The notes under the pieces were generated by a model. That model searched no databases, had not been told where the DNA came from, and saw only the letters and a list, made by a program, of their open reading frames with translations. From the NCBI GenBank assembly GCA_017481495.1, contig JAFUPC010000083.1, positions 1-59,232 on the forward strand: a DNA stretch of 59,232 nt. The letters are read 5' to 3'. Positions 26,263 to 34,497 of this stretch are shown in pieces. The translations under genes and the position numbers were made by a program. This stretch comes from Clostridia bacterium. GTDB lineage: Bacteria > Bacillota > Clostridia > Oscillospirales > CAG-272. Position 1 is the stretch's first letter; each line of letters opens with the position of its first letter.

Positions 26263-28191
26263 ATGAAATCCTTTCAGTATTTACCGAATATCCACTCCCC
26301 CGAAGACCTGCGGTCGCTTGACCGGGAAGCGCTTTCCGTTCTGTCAGGCGAAATCCGCGCGTTCCTTGTGGAGCACGTCACGAAAAACGGCGGGCATCTC
26401 GCGTCCAATTTAGGAGTCGTTGAGCTGACGCTTGCCATTCACCGCGTATTTGATTCGCCGCGCGACCATATCATATTTGATGTCGGACACCAGTCCTATG
26501 TCCATAAAATTGTCACCGGCCGCGCCGACCGCTTCGATACCCTGCGGCAGAACGGCGGTCTCTCCGGCTTCACAAAGCGTTCGGAAAGCCCGCACGACCC
26601 GTTCGGTGCCGGACACGCCTCCACATCCCTCTCCGCCGCGCTCGGCATGGCAGATGCGGAAGCCGCACGGGGTTCGGATGCCTATACCGTCTGCGTGGTG
26701 GGCGACGGCGCGTTCACGGGCGGCATGATCCACGAAGCGCTCAACAACGTCAACTGCGACCGGCATCTGGTCATCATCTTAAACGAAAACGAAATGTCCA
26801 TCTCACCGAACCGCGGACATTTCGCCGACCATCTCGCCATTCTCCGTGCAACAGAAAGTTATCACGGTCTGAAAAATAACACCCGCGCCCTGCTCGGACG
26901 GATCCCCGTCGTCGGCGATGCACTGGTCGATACCGCGAAAAATGTCAAGCAGTCTATAAAGGATTTACTGTATCAATCCAATTACTTTGAAAATCTCGGT
27001 CTGTATTATCTCGGCCCGGCGGACGGCAATGACCTGGAAACCGTCGAAACCCTGCTCCGCATCGCAAAGGATTCCGGGCAGTCGGTTATTCTCCATCTGA
27101 AAACCAAAAAGGGCAAAGGATATCCCCCCGCCGAAGCCGCGCCCGATATTTATCATGCCGTGCCGAAAAACCGGTATTATCATGTAAAGCATCCGAAAAA
27201 GGACGATTCGCTGACCTATTCCGACGTGTTTGGGCACACCCTGCTCCGTTATATGCGGGAGCGGGACGATCTGCGTGTCATCACCGCCGCCATGACGGAC
27301 GGCACGGGTTTGCGCTGTGTCGCCGATGCGAAGCCGGAATATCTCATCGATGTCGGCATCGCAGAAGAACACGCCATCACCTACGCGGCGGGACTTTCCG
27401 CGGGTGGGCTTTATCCTGTTGCCGCCATTTATTCGTCGTTTTTACAGCGTTCTTATGACAACATCATCCACGATGCCGCGCTCCAGCGCCTGCCAATGAC
27501 CCTGTGCATCGACCGTGCCGGCTTTAATGAGGGCGACGGTGCCACGCATCACGGTATTTTCGACGTGGCGATGCTGTCCCAGATGCCCCAGATCCGTATT
27601 TTCACACCGATGTCTTATGCATCCCTGCGCCGCGCGCTGGCAGAGTCGTTTGATGCGGGATGTATCACCGCCATCCGGTACCCCAAGGGCGCGCCGGACG
27701 ATGCGCTTTACGCCCGCTTCACCGCGCACACAGAGGAGACCATTCCGACCAAGACGGACTTCTCCCCGCTGACCGAGCCGAAAGAGGTTCTGATTGTCAC
27801 CTACGGCCGTATCGCCGCGGAAGCAGTGCGCGCAGAGGAAACGCTGTCGGTGCTCGGCATTCCCACGGGCGTGGTACTCCTGGAACAGCTGACACCGTAC
27901 GAACGCCGCACGGAGGAGCTGACCCTGTATGCCGCCGCCCCAACCCGCCTGATCGTCTATCTTGAGGAGGGTATCTGCAACGGCGGTGCGGGCATGATCC
28001 TGCGCGACGGCATGGAGGAGCACTGCCGGGAAAACGGCATCCGCCAGATTATCCTCGCTGTGCGCGACCCGTTTGCCGCATCCCAGCCCGGGCGCACGAT
28101 GGCGGAGACGGCGGGCATTGACGCGGGAAGTATCGTTGCCGCGGTTTGTGATGTCCTGCCGGAACATCCGGCGGCAGAATCCCCTTCCTGA
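26263..28191 (+). CDS. dxs: 1-deoxy-D-xylulose-5-phosphate synthase
   Basis: First enzyme of the MEP isoprenoid pathway; condenses pyruvate and glyceraldehyde-3-phosphate using thiamine diphosphate. The 642 residues show the full family pattern: GGHLASNLGVVELTLAIHRVFDSP, DVGHQSYVHKI, GLSGFTKRSESPHDPFGAGHAS, the TPP motif GDGAFTGGMIHEALN, the catalytic-Glu region VGIAEEHAITYAAGL, and DRAGFNEGDGATHHGIFD. The ATG at 26263 gives the normal N-terminus but has no good SD. AGGGAG fits instead an in-frame TTG at 26236, which would add nine residues. It is monocistronic, ending just before the convergent araC gene. Confidence 0.96.
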   Translation: MKSFQYLPNIHSPEDLRSLDREALSVLSGEIRAFLVEHVTKNGGHLASNLGVVELTLAIHRVFDSPRDHIIFDVGHQSYVHKIVTGRADRFDTLRQNGGLSGFTKRSESPHDPFGAGHASTSLSAALGMADAEAARGSDAYTVCVVGDGAFTGGMIHEALNNVNCDRHLVIILNENEMSISPNRGHFADHLAILRATESYHGLKNNTRALLGRIPVVGDALVDTAKNVKQSIKDLLYQSNYFENLGLYYLGPADGNDLETVETLLRIAKDSGQSVILHLKTKKGKGYPPAEAAPDIYHAVPKNRYYHVKHPKKDDSLTYSDVFGHTLLRYMRERDDLRVITAAMTDGTGLRCVADAKPEYLIDVGIAEEHAITYAAGLSAGGLYPVAAIYSSFLQRSYDNIIHDAALQRLPMTLCIDRAGFNEGDGATHHGIFDVAMLSQMPQIRIFTPMSYASLRRALAESFDAGCITAIRYPKGAPDDALYARFTAHTEETIPTKTDFSPLTEPKEVLIVTYGRIAAEAVRAEETLSVLGIPTGVVLLEQLTPYERRTEELTLYAAAPTRLIVYLEEGICNGGAGMILRDGMEEHCRENGIRQIILAVRDPFAASQPGRTMAETAGIDAGSIVAAVCDVLPEHPAAESPS

Positions 28192-28199
28192 CGGCAGGA

Positions 28200-29018
28200 T
28201 TACAGTTCCTGTGATTTCCCTGTGTTTTCCCGGAAATTTTTCGGTGTAATCCCGTATTTTTTCTTGAATCCGGACATGAAGTGCGAAAAATCGCTGAACC
28301 CGCACTGCGTGCAGATCTGGGAAACGGAAAGTTCTGTGTGTTCCAGAAGTTTTTTCGCAAACGAAAACCGTAAATCGGTCAGATACTGCTTGAACGTAAC
28401 CCCGGTATAGGCTTTGAACTGACTGCTGAAATAATTGGGGGAATAATTGGCGATTCCGGCGGCATCCTCCAGCTGAATCGGCTCCGTGAAATGATTCTGC
28501 ATATATAGAACCGCGTACTGGATCGGCGATATTTTCCCCGGCTGCTGTACCCCGCCCTGTAAACTGCACAGCTTTCCGAGAACACAGTTGAGTACCGTTT
28601 CGGCATACAGGTCATATGCGCCGCCGTCACAGAGGTGCCGTGAAAGTTCGCCCGCAAGCAGATGTATCAGATGGGTGTCCTCCGGGGACAGCTGACACAT
28701 CATGTGCGGTCTGCGGAAAAACAGCTCCGAAAGAAATGCCGCACTGCACACATCCGCCGTAAACATGAGATTGACAAGCTGTGCCTCTCCCGTAAACTGA
28801 ATACAGTGAAAGCTGACCGGACTCATAATGAACAGCGATCCCGGCTTCATCTCATAATCAATCCCATCAATGTTATAGATACCGCCGCCCCGAAGAATCA
28901 GCTCGATTTCGTAAAACTCGTGCCGGTGAACAAGGATGACGCCGTCAATGGATTTTTCGGAAACATTGATGGTGCCCTCGGGAAGATAGGTGTTGATGGC
29001 ATAACAGTCAATCGGCAT
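28200..29018 (-). CDS. AraC family transcriptional regulator
   Basis: A 272-residue regulator with an N-terminal cupin-like sensor (VHRHEFYEIELILRGGGIYNIDG, residues ~30–60) and a C-terminal double helix-turn-helix (IANYSPNYFSSQFKAYTGVTFKQYLTDLR and ICTQCGFSDFSHFMSGFKKKYGITPKNFR in segments). This layout is typical of activators of sugar-utilisation genes. AGAGG lies before the ATG. The target is unknown; candidates are the serine hydrolase next door or distant carbohydrate genes. Convergent with dxs (8-nt gap). Confidence 0.9.
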   Translation of the reverse strand: MPIDCYAINTYLPEGTINVSEKSIDGVILVHRHEFYEIELILRGGGIYNIDGIDYEMKPGSLFIMSPVSFHCIQFTGEAQLVNLMFTADVCSAAFLSELFFRRPHMMCQLSPEDTHLIHLLAGELSRHLCDGGAYDLYAETVLNCVLGKLCSLQGGVQQPGKISPIQYAVLYMQNHFTEPIQLEDAAGIANYSPNYFSSQFKAYTGVTFKQYLTDLRFSFAKKLLEHTELSVSQICTQCGFSDFSHFMSGFKKKYGITPKNFRENTGKSQEL

Positions 29019-29056
29019 CGTTGATTTCCTCTTTTATGTGTAAAATTTCCGTGTAT

Positions 29057-29085
29057 ATTATAGCAGATATGGAAGCAAAAAACAA
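29057..29085 (-). promoter_or_regulatory. Sigma-A-type promoter of the araC gene
   Basis: On the minus strand TTGTTT (29085–29080), 17-nt spacer, TATAAT (29062–29057). Confidence 0.7.
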
Positions 29086-29145
29086 GACAAACAGATAAAA
29101 TCCCGTAAAAATTGCCATATTTCCGTATATTCTGCTATAAACAAT

Positions 29146-29310
29146 TTCACAAATTTATGTTATATTGAACCAAACTGAAAAACGGCAGAGGGCGCCGCTG
29201 CGAGTTTACAGGCAAAGGTGAAAACCGCAATGGAAAACCGGTAAACGAACTTGTCCCAAAGAAAAGGATCACTGTAAATACCCCAGAAGGCAGGAACAGC
29301 AATCCTGATT
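29146..29310 (+). ncRNA. Unidentified structured intergenic element, possible RNA
   Basis: This stretch lies between the 5' end of araC and the 3' end of the serine hydrolase gene. It contains no gene but has RNA-like features on the plus strand. There is an extended -10 (TG, one base, TATATT at 29158–29166). A long-range stem pairs GTTTAC (29204–29209) with GTAAAC (29241–29246). Inside it is a GGT-GAAA-ACC hairpin with a GNRA tetraloop (29217–29226). The element ends with the small stem CAGGA/TCCTG (29291–29307) and an A/T-rich run. The tracts GGTGAAAACC, CACTGTAAAT and CAGAAGGCAGG recall cobalamin riboswitch boxes, but spacing differs and no plus-strand gene follows. Identity uncertain. Confidence 0.3.
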
Positions 29311-29312
29311 TA

Positions 29313-30452
29313 TTATATGCTTAAAATTTCATACATCATATCCCGCATGACCGCATGGTCAGAACCGATGCACGCCGGCCAGTTCAGAACGTGCATGGTG
29401 AATACGATGGAAATATGGTTGACGGGGTCGCACATGATGTAGGAGCCAGCCGCGCCGTCCCAGCCGAATTCACCGATGGGACTTCTCTGCCCCGCATCCC
29501 GGTTCAGCCGCGTTCGCACACCGAGTCCGTACCCGTAGCCGGGGCCTGCCGCGCAGGAGAATGTCCTGTCAACCGCAAACGATGACAGCTGTTCCGTGCG
29601 AAGAAGCTTCACGGTTTCCGGTTTCAGATAACGGTAACCGTTCGCCGCCGTTCCCTCGCACGCCATCGTATCGGCGAACACCGCGTAATCGTGTGCGGAG
29701 GAAATCAGTCCCGCGCCGCCGGATTCATACCGGTCGGTGAAGCGATAATGGTTGTTGTCGCTCGTGCGCGTGACCGTGCCGTCGTTGTCAGATCGGTACT
29801 GTGCCGCAAGTCGTGCGCGGACACTTTCCGTGTCGTCAAAGGTGGAATCCTTCATCTCGAGTGGCGTGAACAGGATGTTATCCAGATATTCCGAGAAGCG
29901 CATTCCCGCCGCTTCCTCGATGACCGCCGCCAGAATGTCATGGCACAGGCTGTACTGAAAGCGCGTACCGGGTTCAAAGCACAGCGGCTTCTGCGCATAA
30001 GCATCCACAATCTGCCGCGTTGTGGCGTGGCCGTTCTCGCGTGCGATGGTTTCCTTTACCGCATCGGTCAGCGCATTGTAGTCAAATCCGGCGCTCATCG
30101 TAAACAGGTGCCGTACCGTCATCACGGTATCCGGTTTTAGAAGTGTATCGCCTTTTTGGATTTTCACATCCGTAAAGGCGGGAAGATAATCGGCGACCGG
30201 GCGGTCAAGATCGAGCTTTCCCTCTTCCCAGAGCCGCATTCCAGCAGAGACGGTGACCGGCTTTGTGCAGGAGTAGAGATAATAAAGATGGTTATCCGTC
30301 AGCGGAATACATTTTTCCGTGTCGGAATACCCGCAGATATGGCGAAACAATGGTCTGTGGTTATGCGTAATGAGAATATCACATCCGGGAACGTGCTTTT
30401 GGTCACAGACGACATCCTCCATATACCGCGCGATGGATGAAAAATTGTACAT
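29313..30452 (-). CDS. Serine hydrolase of the class C beta-lactamase/esterase family
   Basis: A 379-residue penicillin-binding-protein-fold hydrolase. The catalytic SxxK motif is SCTK in YLYSCTKPVTVSA near residue 60. A YSL occupies the usual YxN position (RFQYSLCHDIL). No signal peptide is visible, so it is probably a cytoplasmic esterase or amidase rather than a resistance enzyme. The frame is open from 30512, but GGAGG 7 nt before the ATG at 30452 fixes the start (MYNFSSIARYMEDVV). A sigma-A promoter is directly upstream. Confidence 0.85.
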   Translation of the reverse strand: MYNFSSIARYMEDVVCDQKHVPGCDILITHNHRPLFRHICGYSDTEKCIPLTDNHLYYLYSCTKPVTVSAGMRLWEEGKLDLDRPVADYLPAFTDVKIQKGDTLLKPDTVMTVRHLFTMSAGFDYNALTDAVKETIARENGHATTRQIVDAYAQKPLCFEPGTRFQYSLCHDILAAVIEEAAGMRFSEYLDNILFTPLEMKDSTFDDTESVRARLAAQYRSDNDGTVTRTSDNNHYRFTDRYESGGAGLISSAHDYAVFADTMACEGTAANGYRYLKPETVKLLRTEQLSSFAVDRTFSCAAGPGYGYGLGVRTRLNRDAGQRSPIGEFGWDGAAGSYIMCDPVNHISIVFTMHVLNWPACIGSDHAVMRDMMYEILSI

Positions 30453-30483
30453 ATGTTTTTCCTCCGATGAATTTGTTATCTGC

Positions 30484-30512
30484 ATTATACCACATCTTTT
30501 CCGGGAATGCAA
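30484..30512 (-). promoter_or_regulatory. Sigma-A-type promoter of the serine hydrolase gene
   Basis: On the minus strand TTGCAT (30512–30507), 17-nt spacer, TATAAT (30489–30484). Confidence 0.75.
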
Positions 30513-30583
30513 GAGGTGCGGTGCTTTTTCTAAAAATATTTTCGAACATTGGCGAAAAATCCATCTTTTTATGCAATTCTCCC

Positions 30584-30612
30584 TTGCAATTTACGAAAAA
30601 CCGTGTTATATT
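30584..30612 (+). promoter_or_regulatory. Sigma-A-type promoter of the lipoprotein/SGNH gene pair
   Basis: TTGCAA (30584–30589) and TATATT (30607–30612) with a 17-nt spacer; TG one base before the -10 makes it extended. Confidence 0.7.
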
Positions 30613-30685
30613 CTCTTTTAACCAGAATGTTACAATACTATAACAAAAATTTAGGAGGAAACGTCTGATAGGACGATGATGCTGT

Positions 30686-32173
30686 ATGAAATTAAAAAAT
30701 CATAAGAAATATACTATATTCCTGCTTCTGACCTCATTTTGTTTTTTGACCGCCTGTGCCAATGAAGGAGCACAACCAGAAACGGTTACCAAAGAAACAG
30801 TCGAACAGACAGATACCGCAGTGGCAAAAGAAACGAGTGTTCTGGATCAGTATGAGGGTACCGATTATGGTTGGGAGACCTATACATTTGCGGTTGACAG
30901 TACGGATGTCTATCCCAATTATATCGGAGAAGCAAACACCGGAGAACCGGTTAACGATGCTCAGTATGCGCGCGATTCCTGGATTGAAGAGCATTACAAT
31001 ATCGATATCCAGTATATCCATGAGGACGGTGGAGTGCTGACCTCGAATGTCCAGAAGCAGGTACAGGCTGGTGATACCACTTATGACTGTATTGAAACAA
31101 ATCTGAGTTTCAGCCTTTGCCCGCTTTCCGTTTCAGGTATGCTTGCCAATCTTGCTTCTGTGGAGAAACTCGATCTGGAGGCCGATTGGTGGAGCCGTAG
31201 TTTCAACGATACCTTTACAATCAATGACAAACAGTATATCACCACGGGTCCCATTTCATTCTCTTATTTCTATTCCCCACGCGTGATCGCGTTCAATCTG
31301 CGGTTAGCGGAAAATTACGACATTCCGGATTTGTATTCTGTTGTCGATGAAGGTAAATGGACACTGGATTACATGTATGATCTTATCAAGAACTTTTCTG
31401 CTGATCTGGACGGCGACGGCGTTATGACAGAGGATGACCTTTGGGGTGCTTCCGTGGATGAATATTCCGCCGCTGGCTTCTTCATCAGTGCCGGAGGAAC
31501 CCAGATGGCTATTGATTCCGATGGGAAGCCGTATTTTGTACTCAATGACCCTCAAAATGTTAATATCATTGACAAGGTAGCTTCCATCATCGGCAACGCA
31601 GATATAACACAGAAAGCTGAGGCTCTGGCAGGCCGCAGTGGTAAATATAATAGCCGCGACAAGGTGTACACCTTCAAGAACGGTAATGCGCTGTTTTTTG
31701 GCTACGGTGCGCAGGCGGTTGCATTCTATCTGCGCGATATGGTCGATGATTATGGTATTATTCCGGTTCCGAAATACGACGAAAATCAGAAGGACTATAT
31801 TACATTCGGCAACGCAACTGTGCCGGCTTATATCGGTCTGCCAAAGAACAACGACCGCGGCAGTATGAATGGTATCATTCTCGATTCCATGGGATATCTT
31901 TCCAAACGGGATGTCCAACCGTTGATCAGTGAGGTGACACTGAAAGGAAAAGCAGCAAGAGACGAAGCTTCTCATCGGATGTTGGATTTGATTTATCAGG
32001 ATATCTACGTTGACCTGAACTGCAGTTATAATTTCGGCGAAAGTTTTATCCTGCTGCGTGATATCACCATGGGGAAAAAGGAAAATTTCACATCGCAATG
32101 GGAAAAGCTGGAATCCAAAGCTAATATCGAGTTGGATAATCTGTACGAACAATTCTTATTGATTGAAGATTAA
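30686..32173 (+). CDS. Extracellular solute-binding lipoprotein (orphan, paralogue 1)
   Basis: A 495-residue lipoprotein with lipobox LTAC (Cys24) and a low-complexity Thr/Glu/Gln spacer, followed by a substrate-binding-protein-like domain. It is homologous to the products at 39043 and 40844: all share an EF-hand-like loop followed by an aromatic/Gly segment (here DLDGDGVMTEDDLWG), a GKWTLDYM-type helix, a YGIIPVPKYD segment and a C-terminal NLYEQF tail. The family binds oligosaccharides or peptides for ABC uptake, but no permease gene is nearby. AGGAGG is 27 nt upstream of this ATG; a weaker AGGA is closer. Codon use is more AT-rich than its paralogues, suggesting separate acquisition. Confidence 0.82.
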   Translation: MKLKNHKKYTIFLLLTSFCFLTACANEGAQPETVTKETVEQTDTAVAKETSVLDQYEGTDYGWETYTFAVDSTDVYPNYIGEANTGEPVNDAQYARDSWIEEHYNIDIQYIHEDGGVLTSNVQKQVQAGDTTYDCIETNLSFSLCPLSVSGMLANLASVEKLDLEADWWSRSFNDTFTINDKQYITTGPISFSYFYSPRVIAFNLRLAENYDIPDLYSVVDEGKWTLDYMYDLIKNFSADLDGDGVMTEDDLWGASVDEYSAAGFFISAGGTQMAIDSDGKPYFVLNDPQNVNIIDKVASIIGNADITQKAEALAGRSGKYNSRDKVYTFKNGNALFFGYGAQAVAFYLRDMVDDYGIIPVPKYDENQKDYITFGNATVPAYIGLPKNNDRGSMNGIILDSMGYLSKRDVQPLISEVTLKGKAARDEASHRMLDLIYQDIYVDLNCSYNFGESFILLRDITMGKKENFTSQWEKLESKANIELDNLYEQFLLIED

Positions 32174-32237
32174 AACGATTTCAATTTTTTCGTGACTGAA
32201 TAGTTACTAATAATCCAAAGAGCGAAAGGATTTTTCT

Positions 32238-32891
32238 ATGAAAATATTATTTATTGGTAACAGCTACACCTATTTCAACGATCTGCCGGCATTATTTCGG
32301 AAGCTGGCGGCAGATAACGGTCATTCTGTGGATGTATTCAGCGTTACACAAGGCGGCAGAAAGCTGATCGCGTTCCAGAATCCTGACGATCCGTACACAG
32401 AACAGCTGAATGCTCTGCTCGTGGAACACGAATTTGACATTGTATTTGTGCAGGAATATAGCACGCTCCCGTATTTGGATTATGACACATTTTATTCCGG
32501 TGCTGCGCATATCGTTGAAACTGTCCGTCCGCACAGCAAACGTATTATCTTTTACGCCACATGGGGACGCAAGCCTGGATGCCCGTTACTCGCAGAGCGC
32601 GGCTGGACACATGACAGCATGACGAAGGGGCTCGCGGATGCCTATACAAGAGCCGCGCAGGCACTTGATGCAGAGGTTTCTTATGCAGGATTGAAGTTCC
32701 AAAAAATTCTGCAAACCCATCCTGAGATCGAATTGTATAATGAGGACGGCTCGCATCCGTCTTATGCAGGCTCCTGTCTGGCCGCAATGACACATTATCG
32801 GACAGCATTTGGTTCCCCTGTAAACAATTATACCGGATTTACAATGGAGAGGAAGGTTCTTGAGATTTTACGAGAAGCGGCCGCCGATTAA
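32238..32891 (+). CDS. SGNH/GDSL-type hydrolase
   Basis: A 217-residue cytoplasmic hydrolase of the SGNH fold, similar to DUF4886 proteins. The nucleophile motif is FIGNSYTYFND (Ser9), VTQGG supplies the second block and DGSHPSYAGS supplies the catalytic Asp and His near the C-terminus. The block III Asn is not obvious; FATWGRKPG occupies that region. It probably deacylates a carbohydrate or lipid; substrate unknown. GAAAGGA precedes the ATG. It follows the lipoprotein gene by 64 nt and shares its relatively AT-rich composition, so the two likely travelled together. Confidence 0.8.
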   Translation: MKILFIGNSYTYFNDLPALFRKLAADNGHSVDVFSVTQGGRKLIAFQNPDDPYTEQLNALLVEHEFDIVFVQEYSTLPYLDYDTFYSGAAHIVETVRPHSKRIIFYATWGRKPGCPLLAERGWTHDSMTKGLADAYTRAAQALDAEVSYAGLKFQKILQTHPEIELYNEDGSHPSYAGSCLAAMTHYRTAFGSPVNNYTGFTMERKVLEILREAAAD

Positions 32892-32959
32892 GCGGATAGT
32901 TGCTGTGGTTATTCGGCGTATCGTTTGAATCACACTAAAATTACCACATACGGTTCCTC

Positions 32960-33109
32960 TTTTTGAAAAATTTCCTGCTGCGGGCGACCTTTGAAACATA
33001 TCTCGGTCAGAACAACATCCCCGTCGTTTCCGTTGTGGAATCGAACAAGGGAAAGGTCATGAACGATGCGGACGAATTTTTACAGAGCATTCTCGAATAC
33101 GAAGAATAA
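32960..33109 (+). pseudogene. 3' stump of an unidentified gene upstream of the FAD oxidoreductase
   Basis: An open frame of about 50 codons ends at TAA 33107–33109 with protein-like content (RATFETYLGQNNIPVVSVVE, then DADEFLQSILEYEE). It has no ATG with an RBS; the frame is only open from 32939. Its stop is followed directly by the AAGGAG of the FAD oxidoreductase gene, as expected for the last codons of an upstream operon partner. The 5' part is missing exactly where the AT-richer block begins. The family is not recognised. Confidence 0.6.
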
Positions 33110-33120
33110 GGAGAATCCAT

Positions 33121-34404
33121 ATGGAAACCATTGAATTCACAAGAAAACTGACGGCAAAAAAGGAATATGACGTCATCGTTGCCGGCGGCGGCGTGGCGGG
33201 TGTCGCGGCGGCAGTCTCCGCGGCAAAATACGGCAGAAGCGTTCTTCTGCTTGAAAAATCCAACATTCTCGGTGGACTTGCAACGCTGGGTCTTGTCAAT
33301 CTGTTCGTTCCGATGTGCAACGGGCGCGGAAAGCAGATTATTTTCGGTCTCGCTGAAAAATGGCTGCGTCAATCCGCGCTTTATGGACACGACAGCATTC
33401 CCGCGCAGTGGAAGAACGGAGAGCCGACGGAGCCGACCGGCGCGCGCTACTGCCAGCGCTATTCCCCCTACATTTTCGCGCTTCAGCTGACCGAGGAGGT
33501 CACACACGCGGGCGTTGACCTGCTCTTTGACTGCATCGCCTCTTATCCGCAGATGGAGGGCGGGCACTGCCGGGGTATCATCACCGATTCCAAATCGGGA
33601 CTGGAATATTACGCCTGCAAGATGTTCATCGACACGACGGGCGATGCGGACATTCTGCGCCGCAGTGGAATGCCGACGGTGCCGGGCGAGAATTTCTTCT
33701 CCTATTTCGGCAAGAAGATCACGCTGGATTCCTGCCGCCGTGCTGTTGAACAAGGCAACATCGCCGAGGTTTACAGCTTTGTTTCCGGCGGCGGTGCGAG
33801 CCTGTATGGAGACAATCAGCCGGAGGGCATTCCGAAGTGGAGCGGACTGACCGTTGACGAGGTGTCCGATTATCTCATCCGAAACCAGCTTCTGATGCTG
33901 GACAACATCCGTGGCGACGAAAGGAAGTCCCGCGACATTGCGATGCTTCCGCTGATGCCGAACTTCCGCACGACCTGCCGCATCGACGGCGACTACACGA
34001 TGAAGATCATGCAGGATGTCTACCGTCACCATGAGGATTCCGTGTGTGCCATCAACGACTTCGACCACCGCGATTATCTGTATGAGGTGCCGCTCCGCAC
34101 CCTTGTCCGTCACGGCTTTGACAACATGATCACCGCAGGCAGAAGCGCATCCGGCTCCGGCTACGCATGGGATGTCCTGCGTGTCATTCCGCCCGCCATC
34201 CTGACCGGACAGGCCGCAGGCGAAGCCGCCGTGCTTGCGCTGGAAGAACAGACTGCCATTTACGACGTCACCGTTCCCACATTGCAGAAACGGCTGGAGG
34301 ATGCCAATGTGATGATTCATTTCCCGGATGAATATGTACCCCAGGACCGAACGGTCGTGATCCACGGGAACAATATGGATGGGCATATTGAGGGGCATAA
34401 CTGA
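33121..34404 (+). CDS. FAD-dependent oxidoreductase
   Basis: A 427-residue flavoprotein of the FAD-dependent oxidoreductase type that resembles the PF12831 family. The N-terminal dinucleotide-binding motif is VIVAGGGVAGVAAAVSAAKYGRSVLLLEKS, seen in segments around residues 18–46, followed by NILGGLATLGLVN. FIDTTGDADI is the second conserved nucleotide-binding block, and ITAGRSASGSGYAWDVLRVIPPAILTGQAAGEAA (in parts) is the C-terminal FAD contact. Members often oxidise or reduce uncharacterised carbon compounds. AAGGAG is 7 nt before the ATG. The upstream operon partner has been lost (see stump). Confidence 0.85.
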   Translation: METIEFTRKLTAKKEYDVIVAGGGVAGVAAAVSAAKYGRSVLLLEKSNILGGLATLGLVNLFVPMCNGRGKQIIFGLAEKWLRQSALYGHDSIPAQWKNGEPTEPTGARYCQRYSPYIFALQLTEEVTHAGVDLLFDCIASYPQMEGGHCRGIITDSKSGLEYYACKMFIDTTGDADILRRSGMPTVPGENFFSYFGKKITLDSCRRAVEQGNIAEVYSFVSGGGASLYGDNQPEGIPKWSGLTVDEVSDYLIRNQLLMLDNIRGDERKSRDIAMLPLMPNFRTTCRIDGDYTMKIMQDVYRHHEDSVCAINDFDHRDYLYEVPLRTLVRHGFDNMITAGRSASGSGYAWDVLRVIPPAILTGQAAGEAAVLALEEQTAIYDVTVPTLQKRLEDANVMIHFPDEYVPQDRTVVIHGNNMDGHIEGHN

Positions 34405-34422
34405 TTTTTAACACCAATATAT

Positions 34423-34463
34423 AAAAGCAGAGCGTTTTATACTCCGAACGCCCTGCTTTTTTC
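34423..34463. terminator. Terminator between convergent genes
   Basis: AAAAGCAGAGCGTT (34423–34436) pairs with AACGCCCTGCTTTT (34447–34460) with one mismatch, then TTC. It can act for the FAD oxidoreductase and, with AAAA/TTTT ends on both sides, for the GNAT gene. Confidence 0.85.
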
Positions 34464-34497
34464 ATGTCTGTTTACAAACCGGTTTTCTGCCGTGGAA

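Noticed and set aside
29146..29310. Calling the intergenic element a cobalamin riboswitch
   Set aside because: Only short boxes match, their spacing is wrong for the family and no downstream B12-related gene is present. Kept as an unidentified element.
29313..30452. Labelling the serine hydrolase as a beta-lactamase resistance gene
   Set aside because: SxxK is present but there is no signal peptide and no canonical YxN. The family is mostly esterases and peptidases.
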